64,000 nucleotides of DNA from Aureimonas endophytica (GCF_014642635.1 NZ_BMIQ01000008.1:124001-188000); one strand, 5' to 3'. Shown: positions 48,877-58,546, numbered from the stretch's first letter. The notes: generated by a model from the letters alone, not told the origin. Translations and numbers: made by a program.

Positions 48877-49458
48877 TCAGCCCTCGCCGCCGAGGGAGAA
48901 GCGCGCGCCGGAAGAGCGGACGAAGGCGCCCGTGCCGTCCTCCTCGACGCAATCGGCGAGATCGAAGGCGAGCGCCCGCGTCAGCTTCGCCTCCAGCCGG
49001 CCGCGCACCAGGAGATAGGGCTCGAAGCTGCCCGCCGCCCCTTGCGAGACGAAGCGCAGCGGATGGGCGGCATCGGCCGCAACGACATCGCCGACATTGG
49101 TGCGGAAGGTGAGGACCGGCCCCTCCGGTCCCGCGTCGCGGCTCATCTCGACGGCGAGAAAAGGCGCGTCCTCGACGCGGATGCCGAGCTTCTCGACCGG
49201 TGTCACGAGATAGGTCCGGCCGTCCTCGTCCTTGCGCAGGACGGAGGCGAAGAGCCGCACCAGCGCTTCGCGCCCGATGGGCGAGCCGAGATAGGTCCAG
49301 CTGCCGTCGGCGCGGATCGCCATGTCGATGTCGCCGCAGAAGGGCGGGTTCCAGCGCTCCACCGGCGGCGCGCCGCGTCCGGCCCGCTCGGCCCGGCCGA
49401 TCAGGGCTTCGAGCGAGGGCGAGGCGGGAACGGAAGGAGCGGTTCGATCGGTGGTCAT
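48877..49458 (-). CDS. DUF1285 protein
   Basis: 193 residues matching DUF1285, a family of two-domain beta proteins: PPFCGDIDMAIRADGSWTYL, GSPIGREALVRLFASVLR and YLVTPVEKLGIRVEDAPFLA are diagnostic. It occurs directly upstream of the Nudix-cca pair in many alphaproteobacteria, as here. No enzymatic motif is visible and the function is unknown. Divergent from the MoxR operon, which shares the 202-base gap. Confidence 0.86.
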   Translation of the reverse strand: MTTDRTAPSVPASPSLEALIGRAERAGRGAPPVERWNPPFCGDIDMAIRADGSWTYLGSPIGREALVRLFASVLRKDEDGRTYLVTPVEKLGIRVEDAPFLAVEMSRDAGPEGPVLTFRTNVGDVVAADAAHPLRFVSQGAAGSFEPYLLVRGRLEAKLTRALAFDLADCVEEDGTGAFVRSSGARFSLGGEG

Positions 49459-49660
49459 GGCGCGAAGATGTGGCGTGGCGGATGAGTCCGGGCGGGCCGG
49501 GGGAGGTTCGAGTCTTATTTTGGCCCGGCTTCCCGGTCACGAAATAGTTCGAAACCGCCGCTTGCCACCGCTCCATCGGGCGTTTTTCATGGGGCGAGGT
49601 CCCGATTCCACCGGCATCGGGCGCCGCCCTTGCAGGCGGTTCGACGAATGGAGACGCTTC

Positions 49661-50674
49661 ATGACGATGCTCGCGCCGCACGAGCCCGCCCTGGCGGGCG
49701 AAGACGCCGTCGCAAAGGCCGAGGCGGCGCTCGGCGATCTGGCGCGGGTGAAGGCATCGGTCGGGCGCGTCATCTTCGGCCAGGAAAGCGTCGTCGCGCA
49801 GACGGTGATCGCCATTCTCGCCGGCGGCCACGCGCTGCTCGTCGGCGTGCCGGGCCTCGCCAAGACCAAGCTGGTCGAGACGCTCGGCACCGCGCTCGGG
49901 CTCGACGCCCGCCGCATCCAGTTCACGCCGGACCTCATGCCTTCCGACATCGTCGGCTCGGAGGTCATGGAGCAGGACGAGACCGGCCGGCGCTCCTTCC
50001 GCTTCATTCCCGGCCCGGTCTTCGCCCAGCTCCTGATGGCGGACGAGATCAACCGTGCCTCGCCGCGCACCCAGTCGGCGCTGCTCCAGTCCATGCAGGA
50101 ATATCACGTGACGGTCGCCGGCGCCCGCCACGACCTGCCGGCGCCCTTCCATGTGCTGGCGACGCAGAATCCGCTGGAGCAGGAAGGCACCTATCCCCTG
50201 CCCGAGGCGCAGCTCGACCGCTTCCTGATGCAGGTCGACGTGCCCTATCCCGACATCGAGGCCGAGCGGCGCATCCTTCTCGAGACCACCGGCGCGACGG
50301 AGGCGAAGGCCGAGGCCGTCCTCACCGCCGAGCGCCTGCGCGAGATCCAGGCGCTCGTGCGCCGCATGCCGGTGCCGGAAAGCGTGGTCGAGGCGATCCT
50401 CGCCCTGGTGCGCTCCGCCCGCCCCGGCCATGGCGCGAAGGAGGCGGACGCCCATATCGCCTGGGGTCCCGGCCCGCGCGCCTCGCAGGCGCTGATGACC
50501 TGCGTGCGCGCCCGCGCCCTCTACGAAGGCCGCCTCGCCCCGTCCGTCGACGACGTGGCGGCGCTCGCCGAACCGATCCTCCAGCATCGCATGGCGCTGA
50601 ACTTCTCGGCCCGAGCCGAGGGCATGAGCGTGCGCGACGTGATCGCCGCGCTGAAGCGCGACATGACGCTCTAA
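49661..50674 (+). CDS. MoxR-family AAA+ ATPase
   Basis: 337 residues. Walker A is GVPGLAKTKLVETL, Walker B LLMADEINRASPRTQSALLQ, with the sensor ATQNPLEQEGTYPLPEAQLD and the MoxR lid. MoxR ATPases act as chaperones that insert metals or switch von Willebrand-type (VWA) partners. First gene of a four-gene unit with DUF58, DUF4159 and a membrane protein; the start used is the ATG after GGAGACGCTTC. Confidence 0.92.
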   Translation: MTMLAPHEPALAGEDAVAKAEAALGDLARVKASVGRVIFGQESVVAQTVIAILAGGHALLVGVPGLAKTKLVETLGTALGLDARRIQFTPDLMPSDIVGSEVMEQDETGRRSFRFIPGPVFAQLLMADEINRASPRTQSALLQSMQEYHVTVAGARHDLPAPFHVLATQNPLEQEGTYPLPEAQLDRFLMQVDVPYPDIEAERRILLETTGATEAKAEAVLTAERLREIQALVRRMPVPESVVEAILALVRSARPGHGAKEADAHIAWGPGPRASQALMTCVRARALYEGRLAPSVDDVAALAEPILQHRMALNFSARAEGMSVRDVIAALKRDMTL

Positions 50675-50683
50675 GGCTTTCGA

Positions 50684-51601
50684 ATGGCAAGCTTCGGCCA
50701 GGCGGTCGACCTCACTCCCAGTTCCGATGCCCTGGTCCGCGCCCGCCGTCGCGCCGCGCTGATGCCCGACCTCCTGGTCGAGGCGCGGCGCGTCGTCTCG
50801 ACGGTGATCGCCGGCTGGCACGGCCGCCGCCGGCGCGGCACGGGCGAGAATTTCTGGCAGTTCCGCCCCTTCGTCGAGGGCGAGCAGGTCGCGCGCATCG
50901 ACTGGCGCCGCTCCGCCCGCGACGACAATCTCTATATCCGCGACCGCGAATGGGAGGCGGCGCAGACCGTCTGGCTCTGGGCTGATCCCTCGCCCTCGAT
51001 GCTCTTCCGCTCCTCGGCGGCGGAAGTGTCGAAGGAATCGCGCGCCCTCGTCCTGGTGCTGGCCCTCGCCGAGCTTCTGTCGCGCTCCGGCGAGCGGATC
51101 GGCTATCCGGGCGTTCTCGATCCGATTTCCGCCCGCAACGCGGCCGAGCGCATCGCGGCGGCGCTCGCCACCCGGCGGCCGGACGGCTTTCCGCCGGACG
51201 ACCGGCTGAAGCGCTTCAGCGAGGTCGTGCTGGTCAGCGACTTCCTCGACCCGGTGGAGGAAACGATCGAGCGGATCGACCGCATCGGGCGCCGCGGCAT
51301 TCGCGGCCATGTGATCGCCGTCGCCGATCCGGTGGAGGAGAGCTTTCCCTATAGCGGCCGCACCGAGTTCCGCGATCCCGAGACCGGCGCGAAGCTGACG
51401 GCGGGCCGCGCCGAAACGCTCGGCGAGGACTATCGCCGGCTCTATGCCGCGACGCGCGAGACGATCGCCGAACATTGCCGGCATCTCGGCTGGAGCTTCA
51501 TCGCCCATCGCACCGACCGGCTGGCCTCGGAGGCGCTGGTCGCGGTCCATGGCCGCCTGTCCGGCCTGCCGCAGGCAGCCGGCGGGAGGCGCGGGTCATG
51601 A
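50684..51601 (+). CDS. DUF58 protein (VWA-like)
   Basis: 305 residues. The DUF58 signature FRPFVEGEQVARIDWRRSAR, then D-D-N-L-Y-I-R-D-R-E-W-E, begins near residue 60, followed by a degenerate von Willebrand A fold (LWADPSPSMLFRSS replaces DxSxS). DUF58 proteins are the standard partners of MoxR ATPases. Nine bases after the MoxR gene and coupled to the next gene by an ATGA overlap. Confidence 0.9.
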   Translation: MASFGQAVDLTPSSDALVRARRRAALMPDLLVEARRVVSTVIAGWHGRRRRGTGENFWQFRPFVEGEQVARIDWRRSARDDNLYIRDREWEAAQTVWLWADPSPSMLFRSSAAEVSKESRALVLVLALAELLSRSGERIGYPGVLDPISARNAAERIAAALATRRPDGFPPDDRLKRFSEVVLVSDFLDPVEETIERIDRIGRRGIRGHVIAVADPVEESFPYSGRTEFRDPETGAKLTAGRAETLGEDYRRLYAATRETIAEHCRHLGWSFIAHRTDRLASEALVAVHGRLSGLPQAAGGRRGS

Positions 51602-54447
51602 TCGGCGGCCTGTCCTTCGGCGCGCCGCTCGTCCTGTTCGGGCTCCTGGCGCTGCCCGCCATCTGGTGGCTGCTGCGCCTCACGCCGCCGCGTCCGCAGA
51701 CGGAAACCTTTCCGCCGCTCGCCATCCTGGCGCGCGTCCTGAAGCGCGAGGAAACGCCGTCGAAGAGCCCGTGGTGGCTGACGCTGCTGCGCCTTCTTCT
51801 CGCCAGCGCCGTGATCCTGGCGCTCGCCGCGCCCGTGCTCAATCCACGCGAGGCGCTACTCTCCGGCAGCGGGCCGCTGGCGCTTCTCGTCGACAATGGC
51901 TGGGCGAGCGGACCGGACTGGCCGGCGCGCCGCGACGCGGCGGAAGGCCTCATCCGTGAGGCGGGCGAGGCCGGGCGGCCGGTGGCGCTGGCCTTCACCG
52001 CCGAGGCGGCGGGCGACGACGCGACGCCGGGCGAGGCCGCGACGGCCTTGCAGCGCCTCGCCGCGACCGAGGTGCGGCCGATCCCGACCGAGCGCGCGGC
52101 GGCCGTGGCGCGGCTCGCCACCGCGCTTCGAAACGATCCGCCGGGCACGCTGGCCCTCGTGACCGATGGCCTCGGCGGCCCCGGCACGCGCGAGGCGCTG
52201 GCGGGCCTCGCCGCCCTGTCGCCCGGCCGCACGCTCGTCTTCCGCCCCGAGCTCGGCCGGCTCGTCGGGCTGACCGGCGCCGACAATTCGACCGACGCCC
52301 TCGTCGTGAACGCCGTCCGGCCGGCCGGCACGGCATCCGCCGCCAGCTTCCGGCTGCGGGCGCTGGACAGCCAGGACCGCGAGATCGGCACGGCCGATCT
52401 CGCCTTCGAACCGGGCGCCGACAAGGGCGCGGCCCGCTTCGCCATTCCCGTCGAGCTGCGCAACGACGTCGCCCGGATCGAGCTGGCGGACGGCCTCAGC
52501 GCCGGCGCGGTGCGGCTGGTGGACGACAGTTTCCGCCGTCGCCGCGTCGGTCTCGTTTCCGGCGAGACGGCGGATGCGGCCCAGCCGCTTCTGTCGCCGC
52601 TCTACTATATCAGCCGGGCACTGGAGCCCTTCGCCGATCTCGCCCGCACCGACAGCGCCGATCTCGCGAAGGCGATTCCGGCCCTGGTCGAGCGTCACCC
52701 GTCGGTGATCGTCCTCGCCGATATCGGCGTGATGCCGAAGCCGGCCGAGGAGGCCCTGCGCGGCTTCGTCGAGAAGGGCGGCTTTCTGGTCCGCTTCGCC
52801 GGCCCGCGCCTTGCCGCGACGACCGGCGAGGACCCGCTGGTGCCGGTGCGCCTGCGCGCCGGCGAGCGCCAGCTCGGCGGCTCCCTCACCTGGAGCCAGC
52901 CGCAGCATCTGGCGCCGATCCCCGAGACGAGCCCGCTCGCCGGCATCGCCATTCCGCCGGACGTGACGGTGACGCGGCAGATCCTCGCCGAGCCGGCGGT
53001 CGATCTCAACGAACGCACCTGGATGAGCCTTCAGGACGGCACGCCGCTCGTCACCGCCTCGAAGGCGGGCGACGGAACGATCGTGCTGTTCCACGTGACG
53101 GCGGAGGCGACCTGGTCGAACCTGCCGATCTCCGGCTCTTTCGTCGACATGCTCCGCCGCATCGTCACCCTGTCGCGCGCCAGCGGCCCGGCGGCGAGCG
53201 GCGCCACCGGCACCGCCGCCGCGCCGGGCACCCAGCCGGCGGGAGCCGTCGCCGCCCTGCCGCCCTATCGCGTCCTCGACGGCGCCGGGCGCCTCGGCGC
53301 GCCGGGGCCGGACATCCAGCCGCTGGTGCCGCCCGCGAGCGGCGCCCCCGGCGTGAAGCGCGAGAACCCGCCCGGCCTCTACGGCACGTCCGAAGGATAT
53401 ACCGCGTTGAATCTCCTGAAGGCCGACGCGACACTTCAGCCGCTCGCCGATGCCGATCTCGGCCTGCCGGTCGTCTCCCGCGCCTATGGCGGCAACGATC
53501 AGACGGATCTCTCGCCCTGGCTCTTCGCGGCGGCGCTCATTCTCTTCGCCCTCGACGCGCTCGCGCTTCTCTGGCTGAACGGCGCGTTCCGGCGTCTCCG
53601 GCCGAGGCGCGGCGCGGCGGTGGCGACGATTCTCGTCGGCGCGATGCTTCTCGCCGGCGGCGTGCCCGGCCCGCCGGCGGGCGCGCAGGAAAGCGGCGCG
53701 CCCTCGGCGATCGAGGCGACGGAGAAGACGCATCTCGCCTTCGTCGAGACCGGCAATGCCGAGACCGACAACGTCTCGCGCCGGGGTCTCGCCGGCCTGT
53801 CGCAGTTCATCGCCATGAAGACGGCGCTGGAGCCGGGCGATCCGGTCGGCGTCGACATCGCGCGCGACGAGCTCGCCTTCTATCCGATCCTCTATTGGCC
53901 GGTGGATGCGGGCGACGCGATGCCGACGCCCGCCGCGATCAGCCGCGTCGACGCCTATATGAAGCAAGGCGGCACGGTGCTCTTCGACGTGCATGACGAC
54001 GAGCTGTCGTCGCTGTCCGGGACGGCGGTGACGCCCGGCCAGCGCCGGCTGCGCGACATTCTCGCCGATCTCGACATTCCCCCGCTCGAACCGGTGCCGA
54101 GCGACCATGTGCTGACCAAGTCCTTCTACATCATGACGGACTTTCCCGGCCGGCATCGCGGCTCCGAGCTCTGGGTCGAGGCGACGCAGCGCGATCCGAA
54201 CGCCCGCGCCCGCCCCGCCAATGCCGGCGACGGCGTGTCCTCGATCATGATCACCTCGAACGACCTCGCCGGGGCCTGGGCGGTGGACGAAGGCGGGCTG
54301 TTCCTGTTCCCGACCGACGAGAGCGATTCCGAGCAGCGCGAATATGCCTATCGCGCCGGGGTCAACATCGTGATGTACGTGCTGACCGGCAACTACAAGG
54401 CCGACCAGGTGCATGTGCCGGCATTGCTGGAGCGGTTGGGGCAATGA
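51598..54447 (+). CDS. BatA-N / DUF4159 membrane protein
   Basis: 949 residues. Residues 1-80 form the aerotolerance-regulator (BatA) N-terminal region with two membrane helices (VLFGLLALPAIWWLLRL, LLLASAVILALAAPVL). A large extracytoplasmic part with a degenerate VWA fold (LALLVDNGWASG) follows. Near 640-700 lie two more membrane helices, and the C-terminal ~220 residues are the DUF4159 domain (ELAFYPILYWPVDAGDAMP, GGTVLFDVHDDE). It is probably a scaffold of a membrane complex driven by the MoxR ATPase; the client is unknown. Followed by a repeat-filled 220-base gap inside the operon. Confidence 0.86.
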   Translation: MIGGLSFGAPLVLFGLLALPAIWWLLRLTPPRPQTETFPPLAILARVLKREETPSKSPWWLTLLRLLLASAVILALAAPVLNPREALLSGSGPLALLVDNGWASGPDWPARRDAAEGLIREAGEAGRPVALAFTAEAAGDDATPGEAATALQRLAATEVRPIPTERAAAVARLATALRNDPPGTLALVTDGLGGPGTREALAGLAALSPGRTLVFRPELGRLVGLTGADNSTDALVVNAVRPAGTASAASFRLRALDSQDREIGTADLAFEPGADKGAARFAIPVELRNDVARIELADGLSAGAVRLVDDSFRRRRVGLVSGETADAAQPLLSPLYYISRALEPFADLARTDSADLAKAIPALVERHPSVIVLADIGVMPKPAEEALRGFVEKGGFLVRFAGPRLAATTGEDPLVPVRLRAGERQLGGSLTWSQPQHLAPIPETSPLAGIAIPPDVTVTRQILAEPAVDLNERTWMSLQDGTPLVTASKAGDGTIVLFHVTAEATWSNLPISGSFVDMLRRIVTLSRASGPAASGATGTAAAPGTQPAGAVAALPPYRVLDGAGRLGAPGPDIQPLVPPASGAPGVKRENPPGLYGTSEGYTALNLLKADATLQPLADADLGLPVVSRAYGGNDQTDLSPWLFAAALILFALDALALLWLNGAFRRLRPRRGAAVATILVGAMLLAGGVPGPPAGAQESGAPSAIEATEKTHLAFVETGNAETDNVSRRGLAGLSQFIAMKTALEPGDPVGVDIARDELAFYPILYWPVDAGDAMPTPAAISRVDAYMKQGGTVLFDVHDDELSSLSGTAVTPGQRRLRDILADLDIPPLEPVPSDHVLTKSFYIMTDFPGRHRGSELWVEATQRDPNARARPANAGDGVSSIMITSNDLAGAWAVDEGGLFLFPTDESDSEQREYAYRAGVNIVMYVLTGNYKADQVHVPALLERLGQ

Positions 54448-54482
54448 AGGGCATGCGGTGCCGGATCGAACTCGGCGGGTCG

Positions 54483-54636
54483 GCCGCTTTCTTCTCCCCA
54501 GCGGGGAGAAGGTGGCGCGCAGCGCCGGATGAGGGGCATGCGGCGACGGCGATAGATCGCGAACGCTTTTCGCTTCGCGACCCCTCATCGCCCTGCCGGG
54601 CACTTCTCCCCGCCGGGGAGAAGAAAGCGGCGGCGC
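54483..54636. repeat. Large inverted pair of RIME-like repeats inside an operon
   Basis: Left arm 54483-54536 (GCCGCTTTCTTCTCCCCAGC through GATGAGGGG) and right arm 54580-54636 (CCCCTCATCGCCCTGCCGGG through GAAGAAAGCGGC) are inverted copies of one unit around a ~43-base centre with its own CGCGAACGCTTTTCGCTTCGCG hairpin (20-22 bases; core GCGAA/TTCGC). Each arm also has an internal CTTCTCCCC-GGGGAGAAG hairpin. It sits between the DUF4159 gene and the gene at 54668. Confidence 0.8.
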
Positions 54637-54667
54637 GGTCGGCGCCCCGAGGAGCATCGAACGCCGC

Positions 54668-56746
54668 ATGACCTGGTCGATCGACATCGCGCCTTTCTTT
54701 TCCTGGACGGTGATCGCCCTCCTTGCCGTGCCGGCGGCGGCGCTGGCGCTGGCGCTCGCCTTCGCGGGTCTGCGGGGGGCGCTGGTGCGGGTTCTCGCCA
54801 TCGCCGCCCTGTTTCTCGCCCTTCTCAACCCCGTTGTCCTCAGCGAGGAACGCGATCCGCTGAAGAGCGTCGTCGCCCTCGTCGTCGATCGCTCGCAAAG
54901 CCAGACGATCGGCGAGCGCCGGGCGGAGACGGACGCGACGGTCGAGGCGCTGAAGCGCAGCATCGAGCGCTATCCGGACTTCGAGCTGCGCACCATCGAG
55001 GCGAAGAACGGCGGCGCCGCGAATGCCGATGCGACAACGGCGCTCTTCGCCGCGCTCGGCCAGGGCCTCCACGACGTCGCCCCGGCCCGCGTCGCCGGCG
55101 CCATCATGGTGACGGACGGACAGGTTCACGACATTCCGGCGAATGCCGCGGCGCTCGGCTTCGACGCGCCGCTCCATGCGCTCGTCACCGGCCGGGCGGA
55201 CGAGTTCGACCGGCGGATCGAAGTGCTGACCAGCCCGCGCTTCGGGCTGGTCGACGAGGACCAGACGCTCGACTACCGCGTGATCGAGGACGGTCCCCGC
55301 GCCTCGAAGACCCCGGTCGAGGTGCGGATCTTCATGAACGGCGATCTCGTCGCGCGCGAGCAGGCCGTGCCGGGAGAGAACGCCCGCTGGACCTTCCGCC
55401 TGCCGCGCGCCGGCAAGAACATCGTCGAGCTTTCGGCCGCGCGCGATCCCGGCGAGATCACCCCCGTCAACAACCGCGCCATCGCGGTGATCGACGGCAT
55501 CCGCGAGAATCTGCGCGTCCTTCTGGTCTCGGGCGAGCCGCATGCCGGCGAGCGGACCTGGCGCAATCTCCTGAAGTCGGACGCCGCCGTCGACCTCGTC
55601 CATTTCACCATCCTGCGGCCGCCGGAGAAGCAGGACGGCACGCCGATCGACGAATTGTCGCTGATCGCCTTTCCGACGCGGGAGCTCTTCGTCGAGAAGA
55701 TCGACGATTTCGACCTCATCATCTTCGACCGCTACCAGCGGCGCGGCGTGCTGCCGGCGCTGTATTTCGACTATATCGCGCAATATGTCGAAAAGGGCGG
55801 CGCGCTCCTGATCGCCTCCGGGCCGGAATATGCCGGCAACGATTCGGTGGCGCAGACCTCACTGTCCTCCATCCTGCCGGCCCTGCCGACCGGCACGATC
55901 GACGAGGAGGCCTTCCGGCCGGCGCTGTCCGATCTCGGGCGGAAACATCCGGTGACGCGCGACCTGCCCGGCTCGCAGGCGACCCCGCCCGACTGGAGCG
56001 AGTGGTTCCGCTCGATCGATGTCGAGAATCCGCGTGGCGAGACGGTGATGACGGGGCCGAACGGCAAGCCGCTGCTCGTGCTCGACCGCGCCGGCGAAGG
56101 CCGCATCGCCCTCCTCCTGTCCGATCACGGCTGGCTGTGGTCGCGCGGCTTCGAGGGCGGCGGCCCGCATGTCGCCCTCTTCCGCCGCCTCGCCCATTGG
56201 CTGATGAAGGAGCCGGAACTGGAGGAGGAGGCGCTCGACGCCGAGGCGCGCGGCGAGGATCTCGTCGTCACCCGCCAGACGATCGGCGGCAATCCGGGCC
56301 CGGCGACCGTCGTCACGCCCTCCGGTCAAGCGTTGCAGGTCGAGATGCGCGAGGCCGGCGCCGGCCGCTGGGAGGGCACGCTGAAAGCGCCTGAACTCGG
56401 CCTCTATCAGGCGGCGAATGGCGAGCTTCGGGCGCTCGCCAATGTCGGGCCGGTCAATCCGCGCGAGTTCCAGGAGGCGGTCTCGACCACCGCGAAGCTG
56501 CAGCCGATCGCCGAAGCGACGCGCGGCGACGCGCGGCGGATCGCCGAGACCGGCACGGTCGAGGTGCCGCGCGTCGTACCGGTGCGCGGCCGCGCCGAGG
56601 CGTCCGGGCGGGACTGGATCGGCCTCAAGACCACCGACGAGACCGTGCTGAAGGGCGTGACGCGCACGCCGCTCTTCGCCGGCTTCCTCGGCCTCGCCAT
56701 CCTGCTTCTCGCGCTTTCGGCCACTTGGTATCGCGAGGGGCGCTAG
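54668..56746 (+). CDS. Large membrane protein of the MoxR operon (VWA/glutamine-amidotransferase-like)
   Basis: 692 residues. Two N-terminal helices (VIALLAVPAAALALALAFAG, then VLAIAALFLALLNPVVL) and one C-terminal helix (FLGLAILLLALSATWY) bracket a ~600-residue extracytoplasmic region. It has a degenerate VWA-like segment (VVALVVDRSQSQTIGERRAE) and a class I glutamine amidotransferase-like fold (LLIASGPEYAGNDS, RIALLLSDHGWLWSRG) without an obvious catalytic Cys-His-Glu. Genes of this type follow DUF4159 genes in alphaproteobacteria. Same strand and order as the preceding three, separated by the repeat. Function unknown. Confidence 0.83.
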   Translation: MTWSIDIAPFFSWTVIALLAVPAAALALALAFAGLRGALVRVLAIAALFLALLNPVVLSEERDPLKSVVALVVDRSQSQTIGERRAETDATVEALKRSIERYPDFELRTIEAKNGGAANADATTALFAALGQGLHDVAPARVAGAIMVTDGQVHDIPANAAALGFDAPLHALVTGRADEFDRRIEVLTSPRFGLVDEDQTLDYRVIEDGPRASKTPVEVRIFMNGDLVAREQAVPGENARWTFRLPRAGKNIVELSAARDPGEITPVNNRAIAVIDGIRENLRVLLVSGEPHAGERTWRNLLKSDAAVDLVHFTILRPPEKQDGTPIDELSLIAFPTRELFVEKIDDFDLIIFDRYQRRGVLPALYFDYIAQYVEKGGALLIASGPEYAGNDSVAQTSLSSILPALPTGTIDEEAFRPALSDLGRKHPVTRDLPGSQATPPDWSEWFRSIDVENPRGETVMTGPNGKPLLVLDRAGEGRIALLLSDHGWLWSRGFEGGGPHVALFRRLAHWLMKEPELEEEALDAEARGEDLVVTRQTIGGNPGPATVVTPSGQALQVEMREAGAGRWEGTLKAPELGLYQAANGELRALANVGPVNPREFQEAVSTTAKLQPIAEATRGDARRIAETGTVEVPRVVPVRGRAEASGRDWIGLKTTDETVLKGVTRTPLFAGFLGLAILLLALSATWYREGR

Positions 56747-56799
56747 TGCCCCTTGCCTCCGGCCGGGATCGCCGACTTGGGTCCGGGCTGCCTTCCGGC

Positions 56800-57324
56800 T
56801 CAGCGGGCGGGCGATACCGGTCCGCGCCGTCCCCGCACCCTGCCGGACAGGCCGTCCAGCGCCCCCGGGGCAAGCGGCAACGCGAGCACCCTTTGTGGAT
56901 CGACCGGCCCCGGAAGCGTGACGGCGCCGGACGGCACCGGGTGGTAGCCGAGCGGCATGTAATAGGCGCGGTCGCCGACGAGGAGGATCACGGTCTCGCC
57001 CGCGGCTTCCGCCGCCTCGGCCGCCATCCGCATCAGCGTCCGGCCGATGCCGAGGCCCTTGAAGGCCGGCTTCACAACGAGGGGACCAAGGAGCAGCGCC
57101 GGCCGCTCGCCGATAAGGATCGGGGTCTGGCGCACGGACCCCGCCACCGTCCGCCCGACCGTCGCCACGAAGGACAGGCTCCGGTCGTGCGGCACCTCCT
57201 CGCGCACCCGCTCGGCGGCGCGCACGAAGCGGCCGGGGCCGAAGGCCTCGTCCGACAAGGCGGTGACGGCGAGATCGTGCTCGGGCGTGTCCTGCGCATA
57301 GCAGGCATGGGCGGATTGAAGCAT
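56800..57324 (-). CDS. GNAT-family N-acetyltransferase
   Basis: 174 residues with the acetyl-CoA-binding signature: LLLGPLVVKPAFKGLGIGRT (beta4 to the Q/R-x-x-G-x-A/G loop, here K-G-L-G-I-G) followed by LVGDRAYYMPLGYHPVPSG. The last trait is common to the YhbS-like subgroup, whose substrates are mostly unknown. The ATG at 57324 is preferred over a GTG at 57354; neither has a strong ribosome site. Convergent with the MoxR operon. Confidence 0.85.
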   Translation of the reverse strand: MLQSAHACYAQDTPEHDLAVTALSDEAFGPGRFVRAAERVREEVPHDRSLSFVATVGRTVAGSVRQTPILIGERPALLLGPLVVKPAFKGLGIGRTLMRMAAEAAEAAGETVILLVGDRAYYMPLGYHPVPSGAVTLPGPVDPQRVLALPLAPGALDGLSGRVRGRRGPVSPAR

Positions 57325-57574
57325 CGGGGGCGGATCCGAGAGAAGCGCGTCCACCCGATGGGCCGGTCAGGCGATGGGCGGGACGGTGCGGGACAGGGCG
57401 ACGGAACGGAACGTCGATCGTCGTCGCAGCATCGCCTCCCTCCCCCTTTTCCCACTTAAAGATCGAGCCGCCTCGGCTCGGCCGTCCCTATACAGTTTTT
57501 CGTCGGCGCGGCAAGCACCGCTTTCCATGGCCGGCGACTCGCGTATCTAGGAGCCGAGGCACGGGAGTGGCACG

Positions 57575-58546
57575 ATGGGTCTCTTGGTCGACGGCGTCTG
57601 GCGCGACGAATGGTACGACACGAAGTCGACGGGCGGCAGCTTCGAGCGCAAGGCCTCCAGCTTCCGCCATTGGGTGACGGCGGATGGCGGGCCGGGACCG
57701 GATGGGCAGAAGGGCTTTCCGGCGGCGACGGGCCGCTATCATCTCTATGTCTCCCTCGCCTGCCCCTGGGCGCATCGCACGCTGATCTATCGCAAGCTGA
57801 AGAGGCTGGAGGACGTGATCTCGATCTCCGTGGTCGACTGGCTGATGGCGGAGGAAGGCTGGGTCTTCTCCGAGCGAGAGGGCACGATCCCGGACACGGT
57901 CAACGGCTGCCGCCGGCTCCACGAGGTCTATGTCAAGGCCGACCCGCACTATACCGGCCGCGTCACGGTGCCGGTGCTCTGGGACAAGGAGACCGGCACG
58001 ATCGTCAGCAACGAGTCGGCCGAGATCATCCGCATGCTGAACCGGGGCTTCGACGCCTTCGGCGACGCCTCGCTCGATCTTGCCCCGGACGATCTCCTGC
58101 CGGAGATCGACGCGCTCAACGCGCAGATCTACGAGACGGTGAACAACGGCGTCTATCGCTGCGGCTTCGCCACGACGCAGGCCGCCTACGAAAAGCCGTT
58201 CCATGCCTTGTTCGAGACGCTGGACGGGCTGGAGGAGCGGCTCGCCCGCAGCCGCTATCTTCTCGGCGAGCGGTTCACCGAGGCCGACTGGCGCCTCTTC
58301 ACGACGCTCATCCGCTTCGACGCCGTCTATCACGGCCATTTCAAGTGCAATGCCCGGCGGATCGCCGACTATCCGAACCTCTTCGGCTACATGCTCGATC
58401 TCTACCAGACGCCGGGCATCGCCGAGACGGTGAACTTCCACCACATCAAGGGCCACTATTATCAGAGCCACAAGACGATCAACCCGACAGGCATCGTCCC
58501 GCTCGGCCCCGATCAGGATCTCGGCCGCCCGCACGGGCGGGCTTAG
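57575..58546 (+). CDS. S-glutathionyl-(chloro)hydroquinone reductase (Xi-class GST)
   Basis: 323 residues, Ecm4/YqjG type. The catalytic cysteine is in YHLYVSLACPWAHRTLIYRK (SLACPWAHR near residue 65), the cofactor motif is VPVLWDKETGTIVSNESAEI, and the C-terminal helical domain has the family's LGERFTEADWRLFTTLIRFD, then D-A-V-Y-H-G-H-F-K-C-N. It reduces glutathionyl-hydroquinones to hydroquinone and glutathione. Monocistronic by context. The third glutathione-linked gene in the window. Confidence 0.93.
   Translation: MGLLVDGVWRDEWYDTKSTGGSFERKASSFRHWVTADGGPGPDGQKGFPAATGRYHLYVSLACPWAHRTLIYRKLKRLEDVISISVVDWLMAEEGWVFSEREGTIPDTVNGCRRLHEVYVKADPHYTGRVTVPVLWDKETGTIVSNESAEIIRMLNRGFDAFGDASLDLAPDDLLPEIDALNAQIYETVNNGVYRCGFATTQAAYEKPFHALFETLDGLEERLARSRYLLGERFTEADWRLFTTLIRFDAVYHGHFKCNARRIADYPNLFGYMLDLYQTPGIAETVNFHHIKGHYYQSHKTINPTGIVPLGPDQDLGRPHGRA

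Noticed and set aside
47030-51550. A 1506-codon minus-strand frame across cca and the MoxR/DUF58 genes
   Set aside because: Only its last 411 codons are real (cca). The rest is antisense to MoxR and DUF58 or out of frame with the Nudix and DUF1285 genes.
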